This document shows, piece by piece, positions 11,090-23,841 of a stretch of 64,000 bases of DNA. The DNA lies in the NCBI GenBank assembly GCA_951799425.1, contig OX637399.1, forward strand, positions 32,371,201-32,435,200. The letters are read 5' to 3'. This stretch comes from Ilex aquifolium. Its lineage: Eukaryota; Streptophyta; Magnoliopsida; Aquifoliales; Aquifoliaceae. The position numbers and the translations under genes are program-made. Below the pieces are notes generated by a model. The model worked only from the letters and a program-made list of their open reading frames with translations, searched no databases and had not been told where the DNA came from. The stretch's first letter is position 1; each line of letters opens with the position of its first letter.

Positions 11090-12660
11090 ATGGCCCCACT
11101 TAATCCACAAGATCGGCTAGGGCACGAGATCGACACATGCTTCATAAGAACCACTATTGCTAATATGCCACTGATGAGATTAGGCTGCAAAATTGTCCCT
11201 TGGATGTGAGCCTAGATGACTGGGCTAGTCTTATCAGTCATTTTGGATCTGATGACTTCAAGGTATGCATGCTTTTGACATCATTTTAACTTCTCTGTGT
11301 TAAAATTTCTGAGTTTCTATATGTTAAGATAGTGTTGGATACTTTCTGAAACATTTTGAACATGAATCTGTTGCAGAAGAATATTGGTAAATGATCATTA
11401 TCAATCTACTATATGATCATTGTCCATCTAGACTGATGCATCGGGCAGGCCTTACTAATACCTGAGGTTTTGGGCTTTTAGCTTTTCACAAGATCAGTCA
11501 TAGATTTATGCAATTCTATGTCTAAGCTCTACCCGAGATTCCTTATTAAGATGATATAGGTGGATCTTCATTATTCAATTGTTCATATCAGTCATAGGTA
11601 TTGTGATTGTTGTGTTCTTTTCTTCTTCTTTTATTGGGGTGTGCTGTTTTTTTCTTAGTTTAGTATCTCCTGGTTGTTTCTTTTATCTGCCTTGCATTTA
11701 TCTAGTTTTCATCTACAGGTCAGCTATTTGGTTTTCACCTAGTTTTCATTAGGTTGTCTTACATAACTTGGTGATGAGTTGTTTGCCAATTTTATATTAC
11801 TATCTAGGTAAAAAGAAGGTGTTGTGGTCATTGTAAAATAGCTATTGTTGGGAGAAAATGACTTGCTTTAATTCTTGGATGCAGAAAATGGGCAAAAGAA
11901 ACGAGGAGAACCAAGCGAAACAAGACATTGCCACATTGCTGGGACGAAGAGTTTCGCTCAAATAAGTTCAATAGTGTGAATTTTTTCCAAATGTCTATGG
12001 CACTTATGTTATTAAATATACATATGTATGCATAGATTTATGTATATTGCTTGTATCAATGTATTTAATGCATGATAGCATGATCCTGAGACTGGAGAAG
12101 AGCCCACCCCTACGGATCTGTGGTTGATAACCAAGTTTAGTGTGAAAAGGAGCACTTGGGCTGGGGAAAGAGCAGGGGAAGTCTATGTAAGTTGTTATAT
12201 CTTATCTATTTCTTTGCAATATCTTTTTACATATTTTAAATTTATAGATTGCATTCTTTCCAAATGCAGAGCGAGCTTAAGTTGCTAGAGGCTCAATCAA
12301 TGGAGGAAGGAGCTACTCCCATGACTGAGGATGACAGGTTTGAAGCAGTACTTGGTCCAGAAAAATCAGGATATATACGTGGTCGTGGGGTTGGTCCAAA
12401 GCCCACGACATCTACAGCTGGACAGCGGATCCATCCGCAGCTAGAGAAGGAGAATGAGGAGTTGAAGAGGGAAGTTGATGTGTGCATTGGGAGTCATTAG
12501 AGAGGGAAAACAGTGAGATGGCTTCGCGACTAGAGTCTCTAGAGTCTAATATGCATGATGAGATTCAAATACAAATGCAGGCTGCACTCCAATCTCAGCT
12601 CACCACTTTTTTTCAACAAATGAAAGAGTTGGGGCAAGTTCAGTATATGCAAGTGAACCC
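11090..12660 (+). pseudogene. Fragment of a CACTA (En/Spm) Ptta-type transposase-associated gene
   Basis: Exon-like pieces with GT-AG borders can be read: up to 11262 (DDWASLISHFGSDDFK), 11885 to about 11970 (AGTKSFAQI after a frame slip), 12079-12186 (DPETGEEPTPTDLWLIT) and 12270 onward (EEGATPMTEDDRFEAVLG, then SGYIRGRGVGPKP). This is the signature of the plant Ptta/En/Spm protein that accompanies CACTA transposons: a W..L....FK region, DPETGE, and PxxxDxFxxVLG followed by GxxRGLGxGPKP. A coiled-coil-like tail (LERENSEMASRLESLE) follows in another frame. Frame slips near 11940 and 12480 mean it is not functional. The family assignment is from remembered motifs. Confidence 0.65.
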
Positions 12661-13830
12661 TGGCTGCTCAAGGGTATGTAATTTTGTATGCTATTCTTAT
12701 CTTTTCGTCTTCAGATTTATATTTTTGTTGGTTCGTTCACTGTTTTATTTCTTTATCTAGAAATGTGTTTTTTGATCAAGTTCTGAGTATGTGCTTATTC
12801 TCTTTCTGAATATCAATGCTTCTTGGTTTTTGATAGAGAATATTGCATTATGACAATATACTGTGAAAAGATTCTGAGGATAAGAAGAATTACCTAAGGG
12901 CATAACCTCCTTAGTCAACCTGTGATTATTCTGTGAGGCACTAGCTTCTTTATGCTAACCAGTTCATTCCCAACGGCCTTCCTTCTTAAACAGACCTATC
13001 CAATTTCACATGCAAACTATACCTTCTCTATCAATAGAGTCTGATATTCTGATTTCAACAGCACAGTTTGTCTTAATACTTACACTTGCACTCTTATTTC
13101 AAACTGCAAGGATGACAGGTTGTACTGGAGATGCGTTCTTACTTGAATTTGTATACATTTGAGTATTTTCTTTGTAAACTATCCGCTCGCAGTGGTAAAT
13201 TTTCTGACCTGGATTGGGTAAAATTTTGGAAGGTACAAATCAATGAAAGCTATGGAAACAGCTCTTGAAACCTCACCTCTTAATGACGAAATCACAACAG
13301 CTGGTATTTTTTTGGTTGGTTGCTAATTCAGTGCATTTAAATGACTTACATTACTTGAAATTCTTATCTCACTTTGACACTTGGTGTTAAAGTAGTAGTA
13401 TAACTCTTTTTCACATGCTTTATACACTTTGGGACACAAAATAAAGTATCTGTTTGGAAATATATTGTCAAATAAAGTGAAGCCAGAGGTGTATATTCTG
13501 CAATACTTGTGAAGCCAAAGGAGTATAACCTTGTCTTGCTTATTTTTGATCATATCATACTTTCTCGAGGGTTTCATGTTTTTCATTGTTAAAGTTAGCT
13601 ATAGTATATTCTATTTGGTTGACGTTTGATGTTGAATGAGATTGTCCTTGTTCTTTTCTTTTTGTGTGTGTTTTTTTTGGGAGTAAGCCATTGGATGTTG
13701 GATGTGTTTAGCTGTATTTAGCTTCAGATGTCGATGTTATGAGATTAGCATGTTGATGATCTCAAACTACATGTGTTGATCTATCAAGTTACTTTCTCCT
13801 GATCTGGTGCTTATTTATTACCAGAATGGG
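12661..13830. other. Non-coding stretch after the CACTA gene fragment
   Basis: AT-rich with no protein homology that I recognise in any frame. It probably is intronic or spacer sequence of the decayed CACTA element. Confidence 0.4.
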
Positions 13831-13839
13831 TATGTGAGT

Positions 13840-14277
13840 AGGAGAATTTTAAAGTTTTAGCCGCAATAATTAGTTGTCACTAAAAGTATGTTCGAGGTTT
13901 TTTAGTGGTATTTCAATTTGTGGGTAAAAATACACTTTTAGCCACAATTAAATATTGTATCTGAAAATTAAATTTTAATCCTTCATTTAGTACTTTTAGT
14001 GGCAACATAGTTGGTTTTAGTGGTAGAATTAATTTAATTTGCTGCAATAATTTTTGTGGCTAAATATCTTACATTTAGTGACATTTTTTGCATTGCGGTT
14101 AAATTTTTCACATTTAGTGGCAATTTTAAAAATGTCATGGCTAAATCATTAACCACAGCACATACTGGTGCAACCCAGTGGCAATAAAGAAATTGCCACT
14201 AAAACACATTAGTGACAATTTTAAAACATTTAGCTACAATAATTTTTGCGGCAAAAGATCAAATTTCTTATAGTGTC
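13840..14277. mobile_element. CACTA element terminus with subterminal repeats
   Basis: The stretch ends TTTCTTATAGTG at 14277, the reverse complement of CACTATAAGAAA, the classic CACTA terminal inverted repeat. The preceding 400 bp are packed with short words such as TTTAGTGGCAA, TAGCCACAAT and TAGTGACAATTT in both orientations, which is how CACTA subterminal regions look. The matching left end was not found, so the element is incomplete or rearranged. Confidence 0.7.
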
Positions 14278-15235
14278 TATACCTGACAAGCAGATCAAAC
14301 CTTTGTGTTTGTATGCATCCGTGCATGTAGCACAGAGAAAATATGAGAAAGACAGAAGGGGGGAGAGACAGAGAGATGAAAGGCGTCAAGTACATGGAAA
14401 AACAGGTACTAGTCTTTTTTACTATGGTATATAGCTTACCTCAACTCAACTCTGCTCTACTATACTCAATGAAATCTTATCTCAACATTTTTGGAGTTGA
14501 TTACATGAATTATGTTTAGCCATTGTGCTCTATTAAGGGCCATATTTTCTATAAGTTATCATTTTTTTTTTTACTATTTCATTTAAATTTATACTGTTAT
14601 CGTTTCTGTTACAACAACCGTTACCGTTATTGAGAACTATGGTGTTGCCTGTGCTTTTTCATGGATAAATTCATTCTTAATTTATTTTTCCTAGTTTTAT
14701 CACACATCTATCTTAACATTTTTGTTTTCAGCATACTTAATTTTGATGTGTTGTTTCTTAGTTGTCCAACACTTGGTACCTTAAATCATAGAGGATCTTA
14801 TGGCCATTCTATTGAACTTTGTTGAAATTGTCGAATGTGTCATATTTTATTTATTTATTAGAAATGGAATAGAAGTACCTGATAAATAGGAGATTGTATA
14901 CAAACTTTAGCTCTTTGTTTGTCTCTTAAATCATCTAGTTAAATTTTAATACATTTTTTGATCTAAGGAGTGAGTAAGAACCAAATCATGTATACATAAA
15001 GAGATACACACAATAATAACAAACTTGTAAGGTTAGGGTTTTTGTTTAGTTGCGTAAATATGTATCCTATCTTTTTTGTATTGTGAGAGAGAGAGAAAGA
15101 AAAAAAAAATGGTTGGTTGGTTTATTTTGGGGTTTTTTTTCGGGGGGGGAGATGAGGGTAACCTTTGGGTTGTCGTGATCATTTTGTTTCTTTAAAAGAG
15201 GATATGCATTTATTAAGAGAAGAGAAAGATGTTTG
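14278..15235. other. Gene-free stretch
   Basis: AT-rich sequence with a GA-rich patch near 14345-14390 and 15085-15105. No homology is recognised. It lies inside the proposed Helitron. Confidence 0.3.
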
Positions 15236-15479
15236 ATGAGTCTATTTGAGACCGTCGGATGAGTTTATTGAAGTCTACCATATTTTATATTATAGATATG
15301 TTTCTTATTAAGAGAAGAGAGAGATGTTTGGGCTAGTCTAGAATTCTTTAGACCATTTCAGTTAAGAGTTGATAACCCTAACAAATTTTGGGATCCTTCT
15401 ATTTTGGGGGCCCCAAGTGAGTGTCTAACTTGCCTATCTTATGGGCAGGCCATGGACAATGATAGCCAATTTTTTTTTT

Positions 15480-15693
15480 TGGGAAATTTGAAAGTCGGTA
15501 CAAAATTTTGGACTTAATTGAGTTAAATCACATTAAAGAAACTTATTTGACTCTAAGTGCATTTTTTTAGAAAAAGATTAAAATGTCATTCATTACTCCA
15601 TTACTCTCTCTCTCTCTCTCTCTCTCCAATCATCTCTCACTCTCTCTTTCCTATTTTTTCTCTATCTTTATTCCAGTTGCTCTCTCTATCTAT

Positions 15694-15740
<47 letters not shown>

Positions 15741-16655
15741 ATTTTCTTTTCAAATATGTAAAGATTTGATTTGATTTTTTCATCTCTTTCTCTCCCCTAT
15801 TTTCTCTTGCCCTGACTCTCTCTCCCCCCTATTTTCTTTCACTATTACTCTCTCTCCTTATTCTCTCTTTATATCAACGTTACAACAACACAATTACATC
15901 AATCAGTTATAATTATTCTATAATACACCAAACAATTATTCATATGTTTGAATGAACCAAACAGTTACACCAATCAAATTACACAAAATTACAACATCAA
16001 CCCAATTTGTCATTCAGTTGTTTGCATAAACTAAAGAGTTATACTATTTAGTATCACAACATAATTATACTAATTATATACACCATATTGGGTTTATCAT
16101 TAAATGTTGTATATAATTGGTGTAACCATGTCGTGATACTAAATGATGTAGCTCTTTAGTTTATGTAAATAACTGAATGACAAATTGAATTGGTGTCGTA
16201 ATTGTTTAGTGTAACTGTTTGATATATTATAGGGCAATTATAACTAATTGGTGTAATTGTAGTGTTGTAACATTGATATAAAGAGAAATAGTGATAGAAA
16301 ATATGGGGAGAGAGAGTGAGAGGGAGAAAGAAAATAAGGGATAGGGAGAGATAAAAAAATCAAATCAAATTTTTACATATTTGAAAAAAAATTATCAATG
16401 GGAGAGAGAAAAAAATAGGGGGAGAGAGAGAAAAAAATAGGGAGAGAGTAATGGAGAGAGAGGAGGAATAATAATTATGCATAATTTAAGGAAGAGTAAG
16501 TAAGTAAAATAAATAAAAGGTCATTTGAATTTTGTATTTAATCACAAGATATTTTATTAAAATTGAATTTAATAAAGTAAACAATTTATCTATACATTTT
16601 CTCTCAAATAAGTCTAAAAAAATGTACCCACACCCAAAAAATTCTTCTTTTTTTT
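15480..16655. mobile_element. Second foldback element of the 2076-5444 family
   Basis: The left end (GGGAAATTTGAAAGTCGG, then TACAAAATTTTGGACTTA) and the right end (AAATAAGTCTAAAAAAATG, then TACCCACACCC) are inverted versions of each other and of the ends of the 2076 element. Inside are a CT-rich arm (15600-15860), AATTACACCAATCA-type arms around 16085, and a GA-rich arm (16280-16470). It is a MULE-like foldback without coding capacity. The flanks are T-rich, so a target duplication cannot be read. Confidence 0.65.
15604..15737. repeat. (CT)n microsatellite
   Basis: Two long CT runs, at about 15604-15627 and 15697-15738, within the pyrimidine arm of the foldback element. The open frames over it are artefacts. 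Confidence 0.9.
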
Positions 16656-18590
16656 TTGGTCCAGATTTACGGGGATAAATTGTATTTTGTTTATTTAAGA
16701 ATTTATATTTTATACCTTTAAAGATTAAATTTGTATATACCTCAAATATTAGATTTTTTACATTGTACCTTCAATGTATTGAAAGTGTTTCAATGTAAAC
16801 TTTTCGTTAGTTTCTGTTATTCAATCTATCAACATCAATTTGGTGAGTTTTAACATAATAAACAACAAAAGCTAATAAAAGGGTCACATTGTAACACTTT
16901 TAATATATTGATGATACAATATGAAAATTTTAAACTTTAAGCGTACAAAATACAAAATTTTAAATATTTTCGGGTGCAAAGTGAGGTTCCCTATTTATGG
17001 GTTCGGTGATGCACATTCGTTTATGCATCAAGTTCCATACCATGGGGATTTTTATGTTTTAAGGGAAATGTATTGGATAAAAGTGTCATAATATAACACG
17101 ATTCGTTGACACGACATGAACACGACCTCAAAAAAGAAGGTTTGAGTCTTTCTTAAATCACGTATTTTGTAAAAAAGTGGACCCCACACGTTTCAAAGAA
17201 CTTAAATCACCAGACAGCGGACTCGGTGAATCTGAAATTGCAGACTGAAAGGTCCGTTGTTGATTTCCTTCTCCACTACACAACGCTAGAAATTTGGGAC
17301 CTGCAGGCCACTAAGGTTACTAATGGGCCATATTGTGTCATTTTTTTTAAAGTATTGTGACTTGTATCACATCAAAATTTGTTCGATTCATATTCGATCA
17401 ATTTATAATTGTGATTAGTCAATTTGTGTTACATCAAATTCGTATCGTGGGAAAGTTGTATTTAGTCAAATTCGTATCAAATTTAATTAAATGTCTCAAC
17501 ATATTTAATAAATATCTTTGATGGATCAACCCGTGTATAAATTAATTTCGTATTAACTTTGTATTGAATTGGCGGATTGTTAGCAATTATCACCCCTGTA
17601 TACCACCAAATAACAACTCCTGTCTGTGAAAAATACCGCCTTCAAGCACGGGTTACTCCTCGTACTAGATAAAAATACACTTGTATGCATCAAAAATAAA
17701 GGCTTGTGAAAAAAAAAAAAAAACTAGTAAGAAAGGACTAGTGAAATTATCAATCGGTAAGATAATCCTTTCTTCACTCACTTAACTATTATTTTAATAT
17801 CAAATTTAGTTATTTTATTCAATTGTTTGAATTAGACATCAAAATATACTAGTTTAGAAAGAGTAATGATAGTCTAAAAAATTGGCATGATGATATATAA
17901 AGTGATAGTCTCAATACAGACATCCAACAGTTAAATTCACAACAATACTATTAAATTATGTCACTATTATATTATTAAGTTAATAAATTAAATCAATTTT
18001 TTTATGTCCTAAACAATTACTCATCAAGAAAACCCAAAGTTTCCTTTCTCTTTCACGATGTCTACCGTGGGAGCTGCACATGGGAGCCCACCTTCAATTA
18101 TATATGTACACTAGAATTGCATGAGCTTTTAGGCATGGTTTAATAAAAAAATAATATATTTAAAAAATTAAGACTAAAATTTAGCAAATCTTCTTTAGAA
18201 TCATACAATCAAAAAATAAATTATTCATTCCTAATAGATAAAGAAAAAAGATATAGGAGAGAGAATACTTAGTGACCTTTGTTGGCTTAAAAAGATATGA
18301 ATTTATTGGGGTTTTCAAGTGGGGCCCCGGGGGACCTTTAGCCATTGGGTTGAATGAATCTCGCTCACTCTTTTGGTAGACTAACTTAATGATTCAAAAT
18401 TAATTATATCTTATTAGTGTAGATATATATTAAAAATTGTCTGTGTCTTTTTAGGCATTGTTTAATACAAAAATATAATAATTCAGAAAAACAAAAGTTT
18501 TCATTGTCGCCCGCTATGGCCAGCGGGGGAGGTACACTGGGGCCAGGGCCCACCCTCTATTTTTTTCTGTTTTTATTGTATGTATGTACA
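16656..18590. other. Gene-free AT-rich stretch
   Basis: No coding region is recognised on either strand. Words such as ACACGATTCGTTGACACGAC near 17097 resemble the start of a common plant dispersed repeat. A GGGCCAGGGCCCACC-type word near 18540 matches the start of the duplicated flank motif seen at 5520, 47920 and 54770. Confidence 0.4.
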
Positions 18591-18592
18591 TA

Positions 18593-18835
18593 GTCAATAT
18601 ATATTAAAAAAAGTCCAGTGAAAATAATCCTATCTTCAATATATATTAAAAAAAGATTAGTGAAAGTTAGTATAGTCAATATATATTAAAAAAAGACCAG
18701 TGAAAATAATAATTTCTTCAATATATATTAAAAAAAGACTAGTGAAAATAATCATTTTTTCAATATATACTAAAAAAAAAAAACCAGTGAAAGTCAGTAT
18801 AGTCAATATTTACTAAAAAATAATTAAAAAAATCT
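18593..18835 (+). repeat. Tandem repeat of about six AT-rich units
   Basis: Units of the form TCAATATATATTAAAAAAAG followed by ACCAGTGAAAATAAT recur with spacing of about 40-48 bp, with small differences. No coding potential is seen. Confidence 0.75.
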
Positions 18836-18897
18836 AAAGTTCTGGTCCTTCACTATAACCACCATTGGAGTTACAAAGAGGCTAGGGCCCATCCTTA

Positions 18898-19131
18898 ATG
18901 TTTTTTTTTTTTTTTGGGGGTTCAATTGTCAGATGTCCTAGTTTACACATATCTCAATTAATTCCTTTTCTGTTATGGTAAAAAACAAAGTCATCCACAT
19001 TGAAATTAGAGTATTCATGAGGGATAAATTTTTTATGGTCTAACCATAAAAAATTGTCATGATTCAAACTCAGAATGTTTCGGTTTATAACTCGTCTCTG
19101 TTATCTCTTGAATTACCTTGGAATTACCCTT
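18898..19131 (-). mobile_element. SINE-like element, copy near B
   Basis: On the minus strand it starts with words like GGTAATTCAAGAGATAACAG and ends in an A run. Copies lie at 49643-49865 and 61083-61307. The size, A tail and box-like words fit a tRNA-derived SINE, but I could not read clear target duplications. Confidence 0.4.
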
Positions 19132-19132
19132 A

Positions 19133-19600
19133 GGGCTTGTTTGGATGAATTTTGGGGAGGGATTTGAATTGGCTTCTCCAAATCTTTTCAAACCTAAACC
19201 CTTTTTTACGAATATGAGATTCAATATTTAATCTGGTTCATATACATGTTTGGTATGTAATACATACACATGTAAGATATACGAATATATCATAATTGTT
19301 AATAATTATTTGTCTTGTAAATGACTATTTTACTCTTGATCAATCCAATTCATATCCATATTAAAGAGTATAATTATCTTCTGCATCTTTAACCGCATTA
19401 ACTCATCTTTTCAAACCCACCTTCTTCCTAAGTTTGACAAAACCCATGATCATGAATTTAATCTTTGGACCAGCTACGGACCTTTTTCGAAAACCCAAAA
19501 TTGAATTTTCAATCCAAATATAAAATTTGGGAATCGTTTAAACTATTTTTTTCAAACTTATCTTGTCAAGTTCTCCCATACTTTTTTACCAAACACCCCC
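19133..19600. mobile_element. MITE-like element (GGGCTTGTTTGG ends)
   Basis: It starts GGGCTTGTTTGGATGAA and ends ACCAAACACCCCC, a short inverted repeat. The duplicate is at 49876-50342. It has no coding capacity. Confidence 0.45.
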
Positions 19601-21512
19601 ATAATGCTCTGTTCTTCTTGTCCATTTGCACCGCGACAGCTACATAGGGGTTAGGGTTCACCTCCAATTTTTATATTCCCGTTGTTAGGTTTTTCTAGGA
19701 CAGGTGGTCAAGATACTTAGGTAGGACGTATATAATAAGAAAACACTAGCAAACGATGTGAATTAGTAAGGCACTCCTTTTTACACTCACCTAACCATTA
19801 TTTTAATATCAAATTTAGTTATTTTATTCGATTATTTGATATTGACGCCAAAATATAATAATTCAGAAAAGCCAAAGTTTCCACACTAGCCAAGGCCACC
19901 GGGGAGCTATACACACATGCTAGGGCCCACCCTCAATTTGTCTAGTCCCATTGTATACATGTAAGTATATACTAAGAAGGAGACTACTGAAATGCATCAA
20001 TCGGTAAGATAGTCTTTTCTTCTTCACTCACCCAATCATTATTTTAATATCAAATTTAATTATTTTATTCAATTGTTTGATTTAGACTACTTAAGGTTTG
20101 GGGGACCCATTTTTTATTTTTATTTTGATGCTTTTCTATTCTAATACGAATACTTTCATGGAGTTATCAGGCTTCATTGAAAAGAAAATGGCAAGTGGCT
20201 TACAGCACTAGATAAAAGAATGGGTAAATTACAAACACACCCCCTTAGTGTTTCTGAAGTTTTCTCTGCACCCCATCTTATTTTTAGACTTACATTAACC
20301 TCCTTGCGATGTGACAATTTGGATCAAATTGAATATTCTCACTAATCTATCAACAATCTCCCAAAAACATTCCCAAACAAATTACTTAAAATTTACCAAA
20401 GAATTTGTCAAATCTGCCAAAAAAATGTAACAAAAAAGCAATTGGTAAGACATCGATCGAGACTAGAACGTTGTTGGAGTGGGAGTTTTGCACACACACC
20501 CACGCACATGTGAGACTGTGACACATACACACATTTCAAGATCTCTCCTCAAAATTTACACCTTACATTAGAGATCAACTCAATTCAATAGATTCAATTA
20601 TTGAGGGAAACGGTAATTTCGGATCAAGTCATAAACAAACCATATATAACAATTAACTAGCAGTAGCAAGCAAAAAATAAAATGGCAAGTGGCCAACAAT
20701 ACTTGACAACTCATCTTCATGTGGAAAACACAACAACTTGGAAAAAACAACAACTAAAATAAGAATAGTTAAACCAATTGGTAAGACATTGAAAACTGAA
20801 ACAATGGTGGAGTTAAGAGTTTTGTAGTCCTTATGAACAGTATGAACGTCTCGCTATCATCAGATATAAAATATAAAGGAAACTATAACTATTTCAGAGC
20901 ATAGTAAGTTTTAGAAGTAGTTAATTTCATTAAACCAGAGTTAGATAGTTCACTAATATAATATATCTTATTAAGTAGTATGATAATAAAAATTTTACAC
21001 CGTAATCTCTGGTAATCCGACGGTCTACATAAAAGTTATCTACTAGAGGCTACGGTTTAGAGTTTCTATGATTGTATCACTTTATATATATACATAGATA
21101 TACCTAAATCTCATCTCGAAATACAAGACTTATATAATTGGAAGTCAACTCAACCTAGTCATGAACAGAACATATACAACTGGCAAATGAAAAAATTATG
21201 GCGAATGGCTTATAGTGGTAGATGAAGAATTCATTTGCATGTGCGCAACGACTTGGGCAGGAGCAACAAATAAAAGAAAAGAGTAGTTATATCAAATTGT
21301 AAGGCAGGCCTTTTCTTGACCAAACCTTTTGATTATGTATTATTCAAGGAATCTTTATTATAATAATAGCCAAACCAACAATGAAGTTAATATAAGCATC
21401 TATTCAGTTCATTTACATTCAATTCGTACTTAGTATATACCTCGTTTTTACAGCGTCGAAAACCTACCACTCTCGCACCTCCTCGTGATTTCTTTCCCCC
21501 CAAGATATACAG

Positions 21513-23841
21513 ATGGAGCTTCAACATTTCAGCCATGAGCATCCATTGATCCTCAAAGAAGTACAAAATGAGGGTGAAGGTGACGAATGTTTCTGTTATG
21601 CGTGTGAGAAAGTGATCTTGGACTCTGCATATAATTGTGGAGAGTGTTCTTACTTTCTACATAAAAGTTGTGCGGAACTCCCCCGGGAGGTTACACACCT
21701 TATACACTCCAAACACAAGCTAACCCTCCATACAAGTGGTACTTATGGTGATTTTGATGGGTATTCGTGTGATGTTTGTAGAGAAAGTATAAATCGATTC
21801 AACTACCAGTGTCCTCCTTGCGATTTTAATATCTGCATGTCATGTTTCAATATGCCAAACCTCGAGATTACAAATGAAGTTCATGAGCACCCTCTAGCCC
21901 CCATATTTAGGCCAACCTCTTTCTATTGTGATGTTTGCCGCATGGAGAGTAAAGATATGTCCTATGTATGTTTGACTTGTCAATTTGTGGTCCATAAGAG
22001 TTGCCTTTTGTTACCTAGAACTATCAACCGTAGTTATCACCATCACCCTCTCACTCTCATCTACCAGTATTCTATGTTAACCAATTTCAAACAGTATTGT
22101 GGTATTTGTGAGTTCTTCATTTCCACCGCCCAATGGGCTTATTGCTGTGCTCCGTGTAGATATTTTCTCCACGTGAAATGTTTAATTACAACTCCAGAGA
22201 CTTTGAGGTGAGTTTATTCATTTTATCTTTTGTATAAAATATTTATTGTAGGCCCTATCAAATATTAAAATTTGATGTTAATCTAATGATTATAATGAAA
22301 TCACATCCTTAGGTCAACAAATTATGTTAAAATTTTAAAGCTAAATAGCATTACTCTTTTCTTAGAGCAATAATATTTTTGGACTTAATTTCCTGACCTA
22401 ATTCATTACAACTACATATTGGATTGACTAGGGCCGCATCAAGCATTGGAACTTGATATTAATCTAATGGTTACAATAAAATCACATCATTAGACAAACA
22501 AATTAGATCAAATTTTTAGGTCTAAATAACTTTACTCATAGTTCCTTGATTTAGGTTAAGGGATTCTTGAATCCTTGGCCTGGTATAGGTATAAATAGAA
22601 GAAAATAGATTGATATTGGTGCGATCTTAACTATTATCAGAGATCAATTCTGCCCCCGATGGATCATTCATTTTTCTGGTATACGAAATAGAGGATTTCA
22701 TTAAGTTGATCATTAGGAAATCACGAATCGAACCTTTTGTCTTTATTTCAACAAAGGAAACATAGGTCTTTTTGTTAGAAGAATTTTATTTATCTTTCTT
22801 AATGTTAAGTAAATGTTTTGTTTGGAATTTTGTGGTTTCAGAGGTGTTGAAAATGAGAATGAAGTTGATCAATCAATCGACCCTAATCTGCTACACTTAC
22901 CGGTGACCGATGGTTCCTTAGAACTGGCTAGACATTTTGCTAAACATACTAATCTTGAAGATGTTGAGAGAGAGGCAGAGCTCATCCATTGGAGCCATGA
23001 ACATCCATTAATTCTTTTCAATGTGCGAAAGGACGATAATATCAAGGATGAGATTATCTTATGTGATGGATGTGTGCTACCAATATCATTTCTATTTTAC
23101 CGTTGTGATCAATGTGATTATTTTCTCCACTTAAATTGTGTCAGGTTACAAAGAGAATTGGAGTTCCCAATTTACCATGAACACCCACTACAACTTTCTC
23201 AGCATAGTAAATTCTACGAGGTATTCCAGTGTGCTGCTTGCGTCACATACAACAATGGATTCTTCTACACATGTAAAGCATGTGAATTCTTCCTTGATGT
23301 CAAATGTGCTTTCCTACCTACTTCGATTGCACATCAATCTCACAAGCATCCATTGGTTCAAATGAAAGGTTCAAAACATCTCTGCAAGGCATGTGATCTT
23401 ACCTTCTCTCAAAACGGATTTGGATGTGAAGCTTGCAAGTTCGATCTTGCGCATAGCTGTGCCCTACTTCCCCATACCATTACGCATAGATGGGACAAAC
23501 ATCCCCTCACACTATCCTATCCTCCATTTAGTGAACATCCTGATGAGTTCCATTGTGAAATGTGTGAGAAAGAAATAAACCCCAACTATTGGATCTATCA
23601 TTGTAATGATTGCGATCAATCATTTCATCCAGAATGCATTAAAGACAAATATTCGAACGTCAAGTATGGGGGCACCCTTAAAGTTAACCGTCATCCACAC
23701 CCTCTAAAATTTGTACGGAAGGCAAGGAAAAGGTCCTCGTATTATAGTTGTGGTGCTTCTTCTGATAGTGATAGACCCATATTTGAATGTGGAGGGTGCA
23801 ATTATACATTATGCTTAAAATGTATTACTCCGAATATTTAG
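21513..23841 (+). CDS. DC1-domain zinc-binding protein, copy B (nine DC1 repeats)
   Basis: Exons 21513-22207 and 22842-23841, with a 634-bp GT-AG intron in phase 2, give 564 residues. The ATG at 22813 is intronic. The start [12 protein letters not shown] is shared by B, C, D and E. DC1 repeats lie at about residues 8-56, 65-112, 124-171, 176-226 (exon 1) and 284-331, 344-388, 399-438, 450-498, 516-559 (exon 2). A DC1-free linker at about 233-280 ([19 protein letters not shown]) is conserved in all copies. Repeat 7 keeps its CxxC (CKAC) and HxxC, unlike A, D and E, and so is the least degraded version. A basic patch RKARKR is near 524-529. DC1 modules are expected to bind zinc; partners and pathway are unknown. 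No signal peptide or membrane segment is seen. A likely 5' UTR acceptor (TTTTTACAG) ends at 21453. Confidence 0.9.
22208..22841 (+). other. Long intron of copy B with internal duplication
   Basis: It has the same length (634 bp) as the intron of D and high similarity to it. It is about 525 bp longer than in A, C and E. It contains two diverged copies, near 22245-22350 and 22433-22540, of a unit with words like TTGATATTAATCTAATGG and AAATCACATC. Related words occur near 10050 and 24400, so the unit is dispersed. Confidence 0.7.

Larger units (their letters stand above)
10202..15296 (-). mobile_element. Probable Helitron, with CACTA remnants nested inside
   Basis: The right end reads, on the minus strand, A then TCTATAATATAAAA, the usual plant Helitron 5' start, with the same adjoining GACCGTCGGATG words seen at the better Helitron end near 59240. 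The left end has the hairpin CTGTGCC-TGAA-GGCACAG at 10215-10232, matching the 3' hairpin of the other Helitrons, but the terminal CTAG is degraded (CTAT). No Rep/helicase was found. Without an empty site to compare, the left boundary is uncertain. Confidence 0.4.
18898..21512. repeat. Duplicated upstream block of DC1 copy B
   Basis: Most of this stretch aligns with 49640-52250, upstream of copy E, including two TE-like pieces (18898-19131 and 19133-19600) and the leader just before the start codon. It diverges around 19930-20150, where E has different sequence (about 50665-51140). It therefore includes the promoter region of B. No gene is seen in it. Confidence 0.75.

Noticed and set aside
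15557-15774. Ser/Leu-rich open frames
   Set aside because: They translate a (CT)n microsatellite.
22620-22800. Possible organelle-derived insert in the long introns of B and D
   Set aside because: The sequence has an organelle-like feel, but I could not name a matching organelle gene, so no claim is made.
22813-22841. ATG codons at 270, 22813, 44979 and 53045 as starts of separate genes
   Set aside because: They lie upstream of a conserved splice acceptor, and joining to exon 1 keeps the frame in every copy.
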